A stretch of 64,000 bases of DNA, taken from Sebastes aleutianus (lineage: Eukaryota; Chordata; Actinopteri; Perciformes; Sebastidae). The position numbers and the translations under genes are program-made. The DNA is taken from the NCBI GenBank assembly GCA_916700875.1, contig CAKAKS010000067.1, forward strand, positions 1,337,409-1,401,408, in the 5' to 3' direction. The notes under the pieces were generated by a model. That model searched no databases and had not been told where the DNA came from. It saw only the letters and a program-made list of their open reading frames with translations. Positions 1 to 11,283 of the stretch are shown one piece after another. Every line of letters begins with the position of its first letter. The stretch's first letter is position 1.

Positions 1-105
1 TTTTGAGCAGATAAAAAAAAGTGTGATTAATTTGTGATTAATCAGGAATAACTATGGACAATCGTGATTAATCGCAATTAAATATTTTGATCGATTGACA
101 GCCCT
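1..105. repeat. dispersed ATTAATCG-rich repeat, terminus
   Basis: AT-rich segment with several ATTAATCG-type words ending in TCGATTGACAGCCCT. A diverged copy with the same end is at about 3262-3337 (ending TTGATTGACAGCCCTAATG). Two copies in one window and the GGGCTGTCAATC-type end suggest the terminus of a non-autonomous DNA element common in fish. The class is inferred. Confidence 0.5.
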
Positions 106-844
106 CGAGTGGACTAAACTACAGCACTGAGCTCTCAGCATCAAATATGAAGCGTTCCTCCACATGGACACAACACATTAAAACACAAGGACGAGGAGTG
201 TTTTCATTTTGAGAGCCGGTCTCAGATATTGGTAGCACTACTGTCTGTCTATGTATTAATATCCAGCTGTCTTTTATCCCGACCTACAGTCGGCAGTTTT
301 TCCTCCTGTCATGAAAATAAAGCAGATATACAGTATATGAATGAAGTTATTAATGTGGCCGCTTCATTTGAATGTGACCTACAACAGAAGTGATCTTATT
401 ATGGAACAGAAGAGTAAGCACAAGTCTTAATCCTCCCCACTGACACGTGCAGCACACAGTATAGAACTGAAGAAAGGATAGTGTAGACTGCCAGCATGTC
501 ATCAGTCGTCTCGCTGCCGTACACGTTTTTTTCCTGACTGCCGGCAGTTCAGACTTTTGAATTTCAAGAGTCGACAAACTCCATTCAGAACCACGATCGG
601 GGATTTATGTTACTTACTAGTTGGCATTAATGCAGAATTATTATTGCATAAACAAGTAAGAGCAAGATCATTACTTCTTTTTAGTCATCACTTGATACGG
701 CAACAGATCCTACAGGTCTATTCAATTTGCTTGCTAGTTTAGGATTCACACAAGTCATTAAATGCAACTAGGAATGATATGACAGGTTGATTCCAGGAGA
801 CACCAGAGGGAGCTACGCATCGCTACATGTAGTTGTTCCACCAG
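106..844. other. intergenic stretch, no gene recognised
   Basis: No convincing coding exon, RNA gene or tandem repeat was seen. The short open frames here have no recognisable domain. Confidence 0.5.
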
Positions 845-1553
845 GCTACGGCTGCAATTTCCTATTTTAAAGTCTTTACACTGGTTACCTGTTAGTTTTC
901 GTATTGATTTTTAAATTATTTTATTAGTTTCTAAGGCACTACATGGCCTTGCACTAGACTACCTTGCAGAAATGCTTCTGGTTTATGAACCAGGATGAAC
1001 TCAGATACTCCGGTTCTTCTCTTTTAGTTGTTCCACAAAGCAGAACAAAAGAGGAGCTGAAAATATTGATATTTTTAAACGTAAACTAAAAACCCATCTA
1101 TTTAGTCTGGCTTTTATGTAGTGGGTTATAGTTTTATAATTTTATGGTTTTTATTTGATATACTTATTTTATTTATCATCATCATCATTATAGTGTTTAT
1201 TTTACTCTATTTTGTTTAATCAACATTGCATTGTTGATCATTATCTCTTTTATTCGATTTTATTAAAAAAACATTATTTAAATACAATCTGTTTATTTTG
1301 TGTAGTTTCATAACTTGTATTTATTTATTTTTTATTGTTATTTTTATTTCCTTGTATTTTATTTATCTTTTATTATCTTAAATACCCATCTCTTATTGCT
1401 TTCTTATTCAATGAACTTTTATATTGGTTGTTTTGGTGTGCATTAGTCTCTAAATCCATTTTGAACATTTTTGTCAGTCATCTGTCCAGCACTTTGAATT
1501 GCATTTGACTTGTTTGAAAGGTGTTATATAAATAAAGTTTGATTGATTGATTG
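845..1553 (+). mobile_element. L2/CR1-like LINE, 3' end fragment
   Basis: Degenerate C-terminal end of a LINE ORF2 in the plus direction. Around 875-955 a frame reads LHWLPVSFRIDF, stop, then LLVSKALHGLA, and near 1080 it reads FKRKLKTHLF before a stop. These match the C-terminal region of L2/CR1-clade reverse transcriptases. An AT-rich 3' UTR follows and ends in AATAAAG plus a short TGATTGATTGATTG tail, as expected at such 3' ends. It is 5'-truncated with internal stops, so it is a dead copy. Confidence 0.75.
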
Positions 1554-1958
1554 CAACAAGCAACTACGTTCATTACTGATTAATCTGCCACTCATTTTCT
1601 CCATTCATTGTTTATTCAGAAAAACAATGATTCCAGTGATGGAAGCCCAAGATGAGCCCAAAGAAAAATCCAAAAATATTCACTTTCATGTGACATGTCT
1701 GAGAGGCTGGAACCAGAACATCTGGGATTTTTTGGCTTGATGAAAATGACAATTACTCAATAATGAATATAGCTGCCATTTAATTTCATTCATTTGACTT
1801 GATTAGCTAGCTGGTAGCTTGGGCGTGACATTTTCATATGGTCACTAATAAATTATAGACATAAGAAAATGAGGAAGATGTATCGCCTTAAGTGAACAGA
1901 AGCAGATTATTAGAGTCCTGACTTTTTGAAGGAATCAGTCCATATCCAGCTGTAGTTC

Positions 1959-1964
1959 TTTATT
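1959..1964 (-). terminator. candidate poly(A) signal of arpc5
   Basis: TTTATT on the plus strand, AATAAA on the minus strand, about 580 nt downstream of the arpc5 stop. Position and orientation fit a poly(A) signal, but AT-rich DNA yields this hexamer often. Confidence 0.3.
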
Positions 1965-2255
1965 TTGTTGCTTATTTTTTCAGATATAAAAACGGTAGAA
2001 CCTGAAAGCCAGGCTACACACAACGATGTGGTGGAAGTAGAAAAAAATGGTCAATAAACAAAGATGTTCACAAAGTTAGAATGATAAGGAAAAAAAAAAA
2101 AAATAAGTCCAATCCCAGCATGCACTGGGTAAAAGGCAGGGAAACACCGTGGACAGGTGACCGGTCTGTGGCGCTCCATCTGAGAACTATCTGTTCCACT
2201 CCTCGGCCTGGAGAGGCTTCAGAGCAGCACTGAGGCAGTTAGAAAGGTATTCTCT

Positions 2256-2288
<33 letters not shown>

Positions 2289-2290
2289 AC
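2256..2290. repeat. CA microsatellite
   Basis: Near-perfect (CA)n with one interruption near the 3' end. A second CA tract lies at about 2612-2633, immediately intronic of the last arpc5 exon. Confidence 0.9.
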
Positions 2291-2543
2291 CTCCCTGCCT
2301 GCCTGACTGACTGACTGACTGACTGACAGCACGTCAGGTTCCAGAGGTGGGACTGAAAATAGTGAATGCAGAAAAAGAAACCAGATGGAAGAAGTGCACG
2401 AGGAGGGCGCTCATCTTCAGTAGAAAAAGAAACGGGAATCAAGTCCAAACACAGGAAGCTGCAGTCAGCTCCGGTGTTGTAGTGTTCGGCCACATTACTG
2501 TCTAACGTCGGCTCACAGATGGACTCTGTGGGTTCTGGGAGGA

Positions 2544-5500
2544 TCACACGGTCTTCCTGGCAGTCAGAACTCGAACTATAGAGCCCACACCTCCCACTGC
2601 CAGAGCCTGTGGACACACACACACACACACACATTAAAAGCTGGTGTCAGGTGTAGTGTAGCAAAACATCTTTTTATTTCCAAATGAAGTTCTAAAACAA
2701 CCATTGACCATTAAAGCTGCAGTGGGTAGAAATGGAGCAAACATGAGTTAAAAAAAAAAGTTGTTTTTATAAGATGGTCACTATATCCTGACAGTAGTGC
2801 ATGAGACAGGTAATCTGATAAAAAAAAATCATGTGCCTCTGGTGTCCTCCGGTGCTCCTAATGGCATCTGCAAGATTTCACAGACCGGAGGAAAACGAGT
2901 GTTGTAAATAGTCAGGTTTTAGTGAAGGTAAATACGACTGGATGAATGAGACTTGGATTATACTGCACCAGAGACCTGTACTAGGAAGCAGGATTTGGGG
3001 TTAGCGAGGTAACTTCAGGGTTAACCCCTGACACACTGACAGCTGTTGTTGCCTGTTGGGCTGCAGTTTGCCATGTTATGATTTGAGCATATTTTTTATT
3101 ATGCTAAATGCAGTACCTGTGAGGGTTTCTGGACAATATCTGTCATTGTTTTGTGTTGTTAATTGATTTACAATAATAAATATATACATACATTTGCGTA
3201 AAGCAGCATATTTTCTCACTCCCATGTTGATAAGAGTATGAAATACTTGACAAATCTCCCTTTAAGGTACATTTTGAACAGATAAAAAATGCGCAATTAA
3301 TTTACCATTAAATATTTTCATTGATTGACAGCCCTAATGAAAACACATTTGAGGTGTAAGAACTGCTCAAAGCGCATAACACATCCAATAATGCACAGTA
3401 TGTGTACAACTTCACAGACACCTCCCCAACTGGAACAATAAGCCGTTTTGTTAATCTATAACATGCGTTTCATTTGTAACTTGTATAAGTTTCATTTGTT
3501 CTGGTCGGTGACTGCGTACCTTTTCGTGCCACTGCAGCAGCACAGCGCTGCTGTTGTCAGACGGGCTCTCGAAGCCTCTGTAGATGTATTTCATCAGCAG
3601 GTCCACTCCAGCTTTGTCCAGCGAGCCCACCGCCTTCTCTATGTCACTGCTCTTAAAACTGCTCAGCACAGTGACCACAAGCTGCTCCACTCGCTCCTAA
3701 AACAGAAAGAGACATTGCAGTCCAGTCGCACAGCAATTTGTGAAATAGTCACAAAATGATGTATGTTATAATTAAATGTAGCACAAAATCAATTTGTATT
3801 TAATCCACTTCATTGTGAAGCAGGGAGTGTAGAGAGTGGTGAACAGGACACAGGACTTCCCCTCCCCCCCATAGACCGCTGTTCGTGTCCCGTGTGAAAC
3901 CAGAAGTCAAAGTTGATTTATTTGTCACGTAACTTCCGTACTTAAGTTACACCGCTTCCGGTGTTATTTTAACCCAAACTGCGATCTTTTTGTAAACCTA
4001 ACTAAGTAGTTTTATTTTGAAAAGAATGGAGCGGAAATAAGACACGTGCGTCACATATTGCTGGACATTCATAGGAAAACGCACGAAAAATAAGCTGTTG
4101 AAAGTCGTGCTGAGCGTCACGAAAAAAAAAGGGAAATTTGTGTCTATGTACACGAATCAAATAGATTCAATTTCGTGACTGTTTCACGAACTGCTGTGAG
4201 ACTGAGTTGGACGTTCTCTTGGCTTTGTTGACAGGAACAATGAGAACAGGTGTAAAAACTTGCTCTAAACGCCTAATACCTGTACATCCAATAATTTCTG
4301 CTGGCCATTAGAAAGAATGCAGGTTTATGGTAATTCCACATTGGCTTCACTTCTCAGACCCGGAAGGTTGCTGGGTGGGTCTGGAGCCCAAAACTATCGA
4401 AATATATAGACCTATATTACAGTATGAACTCATATATACTCCCTGCAATAACTTCCCTCAAAGTCCTTCTTTTATCACTGTCAACGTGACCCCCCACACC
4501 CTTCTATCAGTAGGTGAGCCACTGCGACCAGTAGGGCTGTGTATTGGCAAAAATCTGGCGATACGATACGTATCATGATACAGGGGTTACGACTCAATAT
4601 ATTACAATACTGTAAGCAAGACGATTTATTGCAATTTTTTTAAACCTAATTTAAGGAAAACTGTCATAGTATAAAGAAGACACTTCCATGTGCATGCAAT
4701 CTGAGTAAAAAAAGTGTACTTTTTTATGCAGTCAGAACAGTGGGATTTGCATTTATCACAGTACCCATAACATCCAACATCATAGCTCTACTGTGAGAGG
4801 ACACATACACTGAGAGGACACATCTCTTTGCAAATTAAATACAGTAATGACTGAGTTCATCTTTGCATGTAATTAAAAATCGATACAGTGTGATACAGTA
4901 TCACAAAACGTAATATCGCGATACTCATGCCTCCGTGTCTATCGATTCCTCTGTATTAATGCTTACAGACAGTTACGCATGCACAATGACGCAACGGCAT
5001 ACGCACGCTGTATCATGTTTCAGTTTGTTTGGGATCGGAGACAAGGCGTAGAGAAAAAAAAAAAAAGCACTCAAAAGCGTGGTGCTATTAAACCTGAGGG
5101 TTCACCCTATTTTTCCCTAATAATGCTTCACTGTGAACAACAAATCTGTGTTGACATCAGCAGGAGGAGAGTTAGTAATGTTAGCTGTTAGCAGCCGGTG
5201 GGCAGCACAGTCCTGACTGGCTGAATACCAGAGTTACTAACGTCAACAGAGGTTCCATTGAGTTACATTATGGTGCGTCTCTGTTCAGTAAAAATGAGTA
5301 TTGGGCGAAGGTACATTCTAACGTTATCATGATGTGTTCAAATGTAAATCTCATGAAACTTGAATAAATACAGTTGATTGAAGATGTTTTCACAGCAATA
5401 TAACATAGATAATAGAGAGAGAATTATGACATTTAATCAAAGCAAAAATATTTAAATAAAAATGCAATCATTTATCTCCTAATCATTTGAATTGTGTTTT

Positions 5501-6618
5501 AATGCAAATCACCACTAAAGATGACAAAAACAAAGTACAGTACTGTGTAGAGTACCCTCCCAACCCCTGCGTGTAACTCGAACATTGTAATTTACCATGC
5601 ATAATATAATGTTTTTCGTGTAAAATATATCGAACATTGAATGACATCAGATCTAAAATGTAATTCCTTCATTTAGCCAGAAATTTCAAAAGTGGCAGAT
5701 ATAATGACTGTGTGGCAGACAAAAAAAAAATAGAATAGTGAAGAAAGTTAATTTCAGACCCTGGATGTATCACTGAAGGTGAAGGATGTCACGACTCAGA
5801 GTGGAGAGGCATTTTCTCTACCATCATCACCAGAAATATAAATGTACCTTGGCGCTGTGGTTCTTGTTGTTGATTGGAGGATTCTTGAGCACGGCGTGGA
5901 GAGCATCATTCATGTTCCCCTTGCAAAACAACAGTCAAGGAGCAGCACACAGATACATGTCTTCTATTACATAAACACTTCATACACTGAAGCACCGCTG
6001 CTGGGCTTGCTCTGTTAGCTAACTGAGACCTATCTGGGCTCATCAGAACCAGAATATTACTGTACTGAATAATTAAAGACACCACACCCTCCTACAGTAG
6101 CACTGACACCAAGGCCTATAGAAAGGAGGCTGGCTCACTGCTCTTGGGATGTGGGGGTTTTACGCATGCGCAGTGTCACTGAAGCTGCGGTTTTGATTGG
6201 CTCAATGTCTGCGAGTGCAGACTAGATTGTACTGCGCATGTGCGGTACCCCGGAGCTATAACGTGTTGATGACGCGTGTTCTGGCCTCCTTTCTATAGGC
6301 CTTGACTGACACCCGGAAACAGGGAAGCACCTAAACACTGTAACGTCGGTGTCTCCAGGGCCAACGCCCTCAGCTGTTGGACCGGTCCGGGTCAACAGAA
6401 ACACAGAGTGTCCTGAGCCCTGACACCGGTCCCTGTTATCTTAAAGACACATTGTATTCATTAGAAGTTAAAGGATATTGTCTGAGCAGAGCTTCTACTT
6501 CCGCTTCGTCCGGACCTCCCTGGTTCTCTGCTCCGTCTTCTTCGTCCACAAACTTGTTCTCGTCGTATTCATCTACGTCGACTTTTCTAAACCGGTCGGA
6601 AATGGTAGTTTTAGACAT
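2544..6618 (-). CDS. arpc5: actin-related protein 2/3 complex subunit 5 (four exons)
   Basis: Encodes ARPC5 (p16-Arc), the small subunit of the seven-protein Arp2/3 complex, which nucleates branched actin in the cytoplasm. Coding exons on the minus strand are 6479-6618, 5848-5920, 3520-3696 and 2544-2606, about 150 residues in total, the usual family length. Exon 1 starts at ATG 6618 and carries the hallmark [19 protein letters not shown]. Exon 2 reads [17 protein letters not shown]. Exon 3 holds [20 protein letters not shown] and ends LLQWHEK. Exon 4 reads [20 protein letters not shown], then stop. [14 protein letters not shown] favours ARPC5 over ARPC5L. An upstream in-frame GTG (6627) is not the start, because MSK is the family N-terminus. 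Introns 2 and 3 have GT-AG ends; intron 1 is a U12-type candidate. No frame break is seen, so the gene looks functional. Confidence 0.96.
2607..3519 (-). other. arpc5 intron 3 with dispersed repeat fragments
   Basis: Intron between exons 3 and 4, with GT at the exon 3 side and AG at the exon 4 side on the minus strand. A repeat beginning ATTAAAGCTGCAGTGGGTAG lies near 2712 and has a relative near 38811. A second copy of the 1-105 repeat lies at about 3262-3337. No coding content. Confidence 0.6.
3697..5847 (-). other. arpc5 intron 2
   Basis: Intron between exons 2 and 3. It begins GTACATT after exon 2 and ends TTCTGTTTTAG before exon 3 (minus strand). Apart from the dispersed repeat at about 4532-4940, nothing recognisable was found. 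The small frames here are not supported. Confidence 0.7.
4532..4940. repeat. dispersed GGGCTGTGTATTGGC repeat
   Basis: Starts GTAGGGCTGTGTATTGG with GATACGATACGTATCATGATA. Toward its other end it has related inverted words (GATACAGTATCAC, ATCGCGATAC). This layout is typical of a short non-autonomous DNA element; exact ends and class were not resolved. Confidence 0.45.
5921..6478 (-). other. arpc5 intron 1, U12-type with apparent AT-AA ends
   Basis: On the minus strand exon 1 ends at codon fragment CA and the intron begins ATATCCTTTAAC (plus coordinates 6478 downward), a perfect U12 5' splice site. CTCCTTGAC at 5934-5942 matches a U12 branch site, with the branch A 14 nt before exon 2. Keeping the conserved frame Q-G-N-M requires exon 2 to start at 5920 with GGGG, so the intron ends GCAA. 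A normal GT-AG pair does not preserve the frame. U12 introns with AT-AA ends are known but rare. Confidence 0.75.
6110..6304. mobile_element. hAT-type MITE, 195 bp
   Basis: Perfect 21-bp terminal inverted repeats beginning CAAGGCCTATAGAAAGGAGG at both ends, flanked by an exact 8-bp direct repeat ACTGACAC (6102-6109 and 6305-6312). An 8-bp target duplication with a CA-starting inverted repeat is the signature of hAT elements. No coding capacity. It lies within arpc5 intron 1. Confidence 0.85.
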
Positions 6619-6835
6619 GTTGGACACGAGAGTAAAGATTGTTCAACGCGAAAACAAAACAACAACAAGGAGCGTAGTGGTCAGCAGAGAGCTACTAGCA
6701 GCAGTACCGGTCCGGTCCGGTCCGGTGGGTCCAGTTCATTACAGTCACTAACTCACTTCTTCACTTCCGCCTCCTCCTCCTCCTCCTCCTCCTCCTCCTC
6801 CTCCTCCTCCTTCTTCTTCTTCTTCGGTATTATTC
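6619..6835 (-). promoter_or_regulatory. probable arpc5 promoter and 5' UTR
   Basis: Directly upstream of the arpc5 start codon. It is CpG-containing, with a GGTCCGGTCCGGTCCGGT tract near 6708-6725 and a (CCT)n/(TTC)n tract at about 6769-6825, which is purine-rich on the arpc5 sense strand. No TATA box was identified. The promoter role is inferred from position. Confidence 0.45.
6769..6825. repeat. CCT/TTC simple repeat
   Basis: Triplet tract of CCT units passing into TTC units, strictly polypyrimidine on the plus strand. Such mirror-like tracts can form triplex structures. Confidence 0.85.
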
Positions 6836-6953
6836 GTGCACAGCTTCATCAGCGCCACCCAGCGGGCTGGAGAATAGAGGAGGTCTGGTAGATTGGCAGC
6901 ACAAAGAAGAAGGAATGTGTGTGTTTTGGAGAGTTAACACAATTAGCAGGTCA

Positions 6954-7677
6954 TTAAAGGGACTGTTTGTAAGAATCAGAAATTGCTTGTTAACAGCGAC
7001 TCCTGTGGCCGTTAAGTCAATGAAAGTCAGCGTCGGGATCGCGCTTGTGCTCGCTCTACGTAGACATGAACGAGCATCGCTCAAAACAGTGAGGCGACAC
7101 ACGTCAGCTAAAAGCACAATATCACTCTATATTTCACCTGCTTGGCAGTAATGTTAGCTGACCAGACGAAGGTCTCTCCATGAATCACTGCTGATCCTAG
7201 TGTTGGCTTTTCCAGCTTCAGCCTCCCAACCGCGGTCGGAGGGAGACACCGGCACCCGGTCGGAGACGATAACGTTTCTCGCTGTGGAGCCCCGTCACTT
7301 CACAAGACACGGGAAAATGTATTTCTGCACAAACGTCCACTGTACATTCACCAGATATTCTCAGAGCTACTAACTCTTCTGCAGTTTGTAGTGTGCTGCA
7401 CGTGAGGTGGAGCGAGCTGAGTGAAGGCAGGCAGACAGGGGAGCAGAGGAGCAGAGACTCCGGCCCTGGAGACCAAAGCTACGGTCTCCCCCACGTCCTG
7501 CGACCGCAGCCAACACTGTTTAACAGACAGGCTTCACTAGATATAACTTTACGGTTTTGGTGCTTCCGTATAGTTTGTGTTGGAGTCTTGTCTGAACAGC
7601 GTAGCCACACGCGAGCGCGCATGGGAAAAGGACCCAGGTGATTTATACGTATAAGAAGTTACTAACAGTCCCTTTAA
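6954..7677. mobile_element. TTAA-flanked non-autonomous DNA element, 724 bp
   Basis: Left end is TTAA then AGGGACTGTTTGTAA; right end is TTACTAACAGTCCCT then TTAA. The flanking TTAA pair is a target duplication as in piggyBac or Kolobok elements. A shorter derivative with the same ends is at 14472-14777. No transposase frame, so it is mobilised in trans or dead. The superfamily is not decided. Confidence 0.75.
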
Positions 7678-7790
7678 TATTTAAAGATTATCCCAGGTTC
7701 AGCCCTCTTTCCCTGTAGGCCTATGTATGAGGGTTACTGTTGTTCATCCTGTGGAGTCTCTCTGTTGTAAATAGCCTCTTTGAACAATAT

Positions 7791-8515
7791 AAGATAAGAT
7801 AAGATAGAACTTTATTAATCCCAAAGGAAATTCTTGTGCCAGAGATTGCTGAAAATTACAACAAATTCAAATGTATAAAATAAAAAGTACTATTTCTAGC
7901 ACCACTGCCTACTAGAATAACAATAAAGTAAGATACATTCAGTAAAATTAGTAAATAAGATAAGTAAAATAAAAAAAGGTAAAGTAAGCTTAAAAAAAAC
8001 AGAAAAGGAAGTAATATTGCATATGATGAGAAAAGAAGTAACATTGCACATGTTGGACATTAATATTGCACACAATGAACAGTGATATTGCACATGATAT
8101 TGATATTATAGTTGTTGTCAGTGTTCGGTGTTTTCAGCTTTCCTTCCTGCAGAATGGGGAGGAGTTCTATAGTCTGATGGCCGCTGGTAGGAAAGACCTC
8201 CTGTGGCGTTCTGTGGTGCACCTCGGTGGTCTCAGTCTACGGCTGAAGGTGTTCTGGTATGACTCCAGTGTGGCGTGCAGAGGATGAGAGGCTGCCTTCA
8301 CCCTGCTGCCCCAGCACACTGCAGCGTAGAAGATGACGCTGGCCACCACCGAGTGATAAATCATCTGCAGCATGGTTCTGCAGACGTTGAAGGATCTGAG
8401 TCTCCTGTGAAAAAACAGGCGGCTCTGACCCTTCTTGTACAGAGTCTTAGACCAGTCCATTTTATTGTCTAAGTGGACGCCCAGGTACTTGTAGTTAAAC
8501 TGTAACAGGAGAGAC
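7791..8515 (-). mobile_element. non-LTR retrotransposon (LINE), 3' end fragment
   Basis: On the minus strand a reverse-transcriptase C-terminal region reads YKYLGVHLDNKMDW, then LYKKGQSRL and RRLRSFNVC (about 8507-8167), followed by a 3' UTR and a terminal AATAAAG with short TCTTA repeats at 7791-7800. It is 5'-truncated. The words match LINE ORF2 proteins; the clade was not resolved. Confidence 0.75.
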
Positions 8516-8690
8516 TTCAGAGAGCCGGTTCAAAGCACACTGGAGCACACAGATTTAAGGCAGTCAACTTTATTTAAAGACTAACGTTTCGGGAACGCCG
8601 ACTGTGTCTTCATCAGAGTCAAACAGGTCTGAGACTCACCTCCTCTTAAATAAATACCCTCCCCTGGTAGTGTAAACAATGTGCTGGAGT
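8516..8690. repeat. dispersed repeat with AACGTTTCGG motif
   Basis: Contains TTTAAAGACTAACGTTTCGG and GTGTCTTCATCAGAGTC, words that recur in many fish genomes next to retroelements. It abuts the 5' break of the LINE fragment. The class is not determined. Confidence 0.4.
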
Positions 8691-9203
8691 ATGGCTTTTT
8701 TTATTAGTAGTTATTGTTTTTTTAAATTGGATTACTTTTGGTCAAACTTTGCACCCAGCAACCCGCCTCCTCAGTTCTTGTATCATGCCGTAACCCGGCC
8801 ACCGTTTCTGTTATGCAACTACAGTATATTCATGTCTTTTAGCTCCCTTGCTCAGATTTTTGCCATTGCAAAAAAAAACATTGTCGTATGAACCTGAAGC
8901 GCCTACCCAAACTAAAAAGGTCTCATGTGACCTGTGACTAGAGGTTACCGGCAATCCTGAACTGTAACCAGCGATATCTCTGTCAAATTTACTGCTAATG
9001 AAAAGATAAACACACCGATGGAAAGTTGAATATCTTGCCGTTCTATTGGAGCAATTGATGATGATAAGCTCCTTTAGTTGGTCATAATTTATATCGCGGC
9101 TAGTTAGCAACACAACCCAAAATTCTACCAAAGTTCAGTATAGCTTTAACTGTGATTAGAGGTTACTGGCAACCCAAAGATTTATCCAGCGATATCTCTG
9201 TCA
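8691..9203. repeat. partial tandem duplication, about 219-bp offset
   Basis: Segment 8930-9050 (GTGACTAGAGGTTACCGGC through CTTGCCGTTCTA) recurs at about 9150-9266 with moderate divergence. The remainder, 8691-8929, holds nothing recognisable. Confidence 0.6.
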
Positions 9204-10563
9204 ATTTTACTGCTAATGAAAAGATAAACACACCGATGGAAAGCTGAAGATCTTGCCGTTCTAACGGTGTATTGGTTGTCATTCTATCCTGAAGGCAAAG
9301 GGGTGAAGTTTGACCCTGAAGTGACCATGCTCTTTTTATTCGGTTTTCATGTTTTTCTCAGGTTAAAAGTTTTTAAAAAGCACCCTTAAAAAATAAAGAG
9401 GTAATAAAAACATGTCTGTGATCTTCTGACATCTGATCTAATCAGCTTGAACACATCTTGGAAATCATCAATCATTTCTGTAACATTTTGGAATATTTAG
9501 CGCCTATTTGGTGGCCATTTTGAAAAACCAGGGGCCAAATTGGCGGCGCCCCGATATCTATATCTTTTCATAACATACAAACCTACATCTGTGCCAGATT
9601 TGTTGCTTTTATCGCAAAATGCACAGCTGTTATGCTTAACCGCCCCGCTAGAGTTGGGAACTGATTCAGCATAGGCTGGAAAAATGTGGAGGGAACAATA
9701 AGCTGCATGTAGGCATGTTAAACAATCATATATCATATAATAAGAAGGAGAGAAGTAGAAGTAAATATATAAATAGCAGTTTCATTGACAACATCCATGT
9801 ACATATATCAAAAATCATTTAGTAAGAATAATAATAATGATAAATAACGATAAAGATAAATACATCCAACATCCAAATATCATAAAGATCTGAAATATCT
9901 TAAATACCCCTCCCTAATGAGGAGCTCCCGTCTACAGAGGGCTACAATCAGATTATCAATAGATAAAATAGACATAAATAAGTGGATATAAAACATCCCT
10001 ATCATAGATAATGATATCATTTCCTATTGAAAACAATAGTAGACAGCCTGTGCCAAGCAATATGGCTAGGTAACGAGTAAGGCTCGGTTCAGGCTATAAA
10101 AAACACGTCTTCGTTAAGTCCTGATGGTTCAACAGTGTTAAGTTCACTGATATTAATCTGTAACAGCCTGTCTCTGTGGGATCTGCAACATATAATTATT
10201 GCACACTTACTGATTCCTACTCTGAGCCCAAAGTGCACTGTTCTGTTTAAAGATTTGCTCTGAATGTGTGTGATTTGCTTATTTAGTTGCTGTTAGTCTA
10301 CTGTGTCAAATTAATATGAATTGCATGGAGGAGAAAAAAGATAGATCACTGCTGTGGGTTAAAACCTTAGAGTACGTTGAACGCCCCAATCTGTCATCTC
10401 AAAGCAGATGTTTACCTTTAACTAGTGGTGTAAAATATGAGGGGTTAGGATGCCGTAATATAAATGTTACTAAATCTGCATTAAGCATTATGACCACTAG
10501 AGGGCAGAAAAACAAAGCAAACAAAATACACCCCCAATAACTTACCAAGCAACCCTCATATCA
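9204..10563. repeat. segmental duplication, copy 1, non-coding part
   Basis: 9204-10055 matches 37233-38090, and 10376-10563 matches 38093-38290, in the same orientation with high similarity. The second copy lacks the roughly 320 bp 10056-10375. No coding exon is seen. The block leads directly into the NLR promoter and first exon in both copies. Confidence 0.85.
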
Positions 10564-10794
10564 ACATTCACCCATTCACACACACATTCATACACTGATG
10601 GCAACCTGCCCCCCCCCACACACACACACACACAGATAAACTCACCTGACTTCCTGTAAATGGAGAGGGGAGGAGCAACACTTAGCAGGTGATCCAGGTA
10701 CATGAACAGGAAGAGAAGCCTGACTCTAAAAGTGTTCAATGACTCCATTTAGAGTCAACAGAGCAGAAGGATGAAGACTGAAGGCTGAAGCAGG
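10564..10794 (+). promoter_or_regulatory. NLR promoter and non-coding exon 1, copy 1
   Basis: Conserved in copy 2 (about 12700-12869) and copy 3 (42182-42423). A CA repeat precedes a block CTGACTTCCTGTAAATGGAG, then a purine-rich leader ending GCTGAAGCAGG just before a GTGAGT donor at 10795. The start of transcription is not visible; exon 1 probably starts near 10720. The conservation of this block and donor in three copies supports a real 5' UTR exon. Confidence 0.6.
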
Positions 10795-11133
10795 GTGAGT
10801 GTTAATCCAACATTTTATTATTTCACTGTCAAAGTCTCTGAGTCAGTTTCCTCCCTGTGGACTGTAGAGGAGAGAAAAGTTAGAATGAACTCAACAGTTT
10901 GATTCTTCTGTGAACACAAAGTCATGACTGGCTGAATAATACTCATTAAACCTGCTGTAACCCAAGAAAACAAGCAGAGATAAAGAGAAGTGACCAGGTG
11001 ATGGATGGTTTTATTATACTGTATACTGTGTGTGTTATCTCCTATTCTCTCTGTCTTGCCTGTGACTCTTGAACTAACTTGTTTCCTTTAAATGATCTGA
11101 ACTCACTGTCAGTGTTTCTGTTTTACCTCTCAG

Positions 11134-11283
11134 ACTGACTTCAGATCAGAAGATGAGTGATTGTGTGGAGGAAGAGGAGGACAGAGCAGAGTCTCTAGTC
11201 TCTGGCTGTCTGTCTATGAAGAGTGACGGGTCTAAAGGTCTTACTCCAGACTTCAGTAATGAACCTGGACCCTCAGAGTCAAA
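11134..11283 (+). CDS. NLR first coding exon, copy 1
   Basis: Acceptor TTTTACCTCTCAG precedes exon start 11134. ATG at 11153 opens [18 protein letters not shown], and the exon ends in PGPSESK with a split lysine codon (AA) before a GTAAGAG donor. This short acidic leader followed by SMKSD and NEPGPSES is typical of the N-terminal exons of fish NLRC3/NLRP12-like genes. Copies 2 (13224-13373) and 3 (42860-43009) have the same 131 coding bases and phase. Which copy the downstream NACHT exon uses cannot be told from sequence; alternative promoters are possible. Confidence 0.75.

Larger units (their letters stand above)
1554..2543. other. probable arpc5 3' UTR and downstream flank
   Basis: Non-coding by inspection. 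It lies directly downstream, on the minus strand, of the arpc5 stop codon and probably holds its 3' UTR. It contains an A-rich run near 2090 and a CA repeat at 2256-2290. No other gene was seen. Confidence 0.4.

Noticed and set aside
2239..2634. 131-codon minus-strand frame with Cys-Val repeats
   Set aside because: CA/TG microsatellites at both ends create the frame. The only real coding part under it is arpc5 exon 4, in another frame.
6377..6891. Plus-strand frames over the arpc5 first exon
   Set aside because: They are shadows of arpc5 exon 1 and of the CCT/TTC tract.
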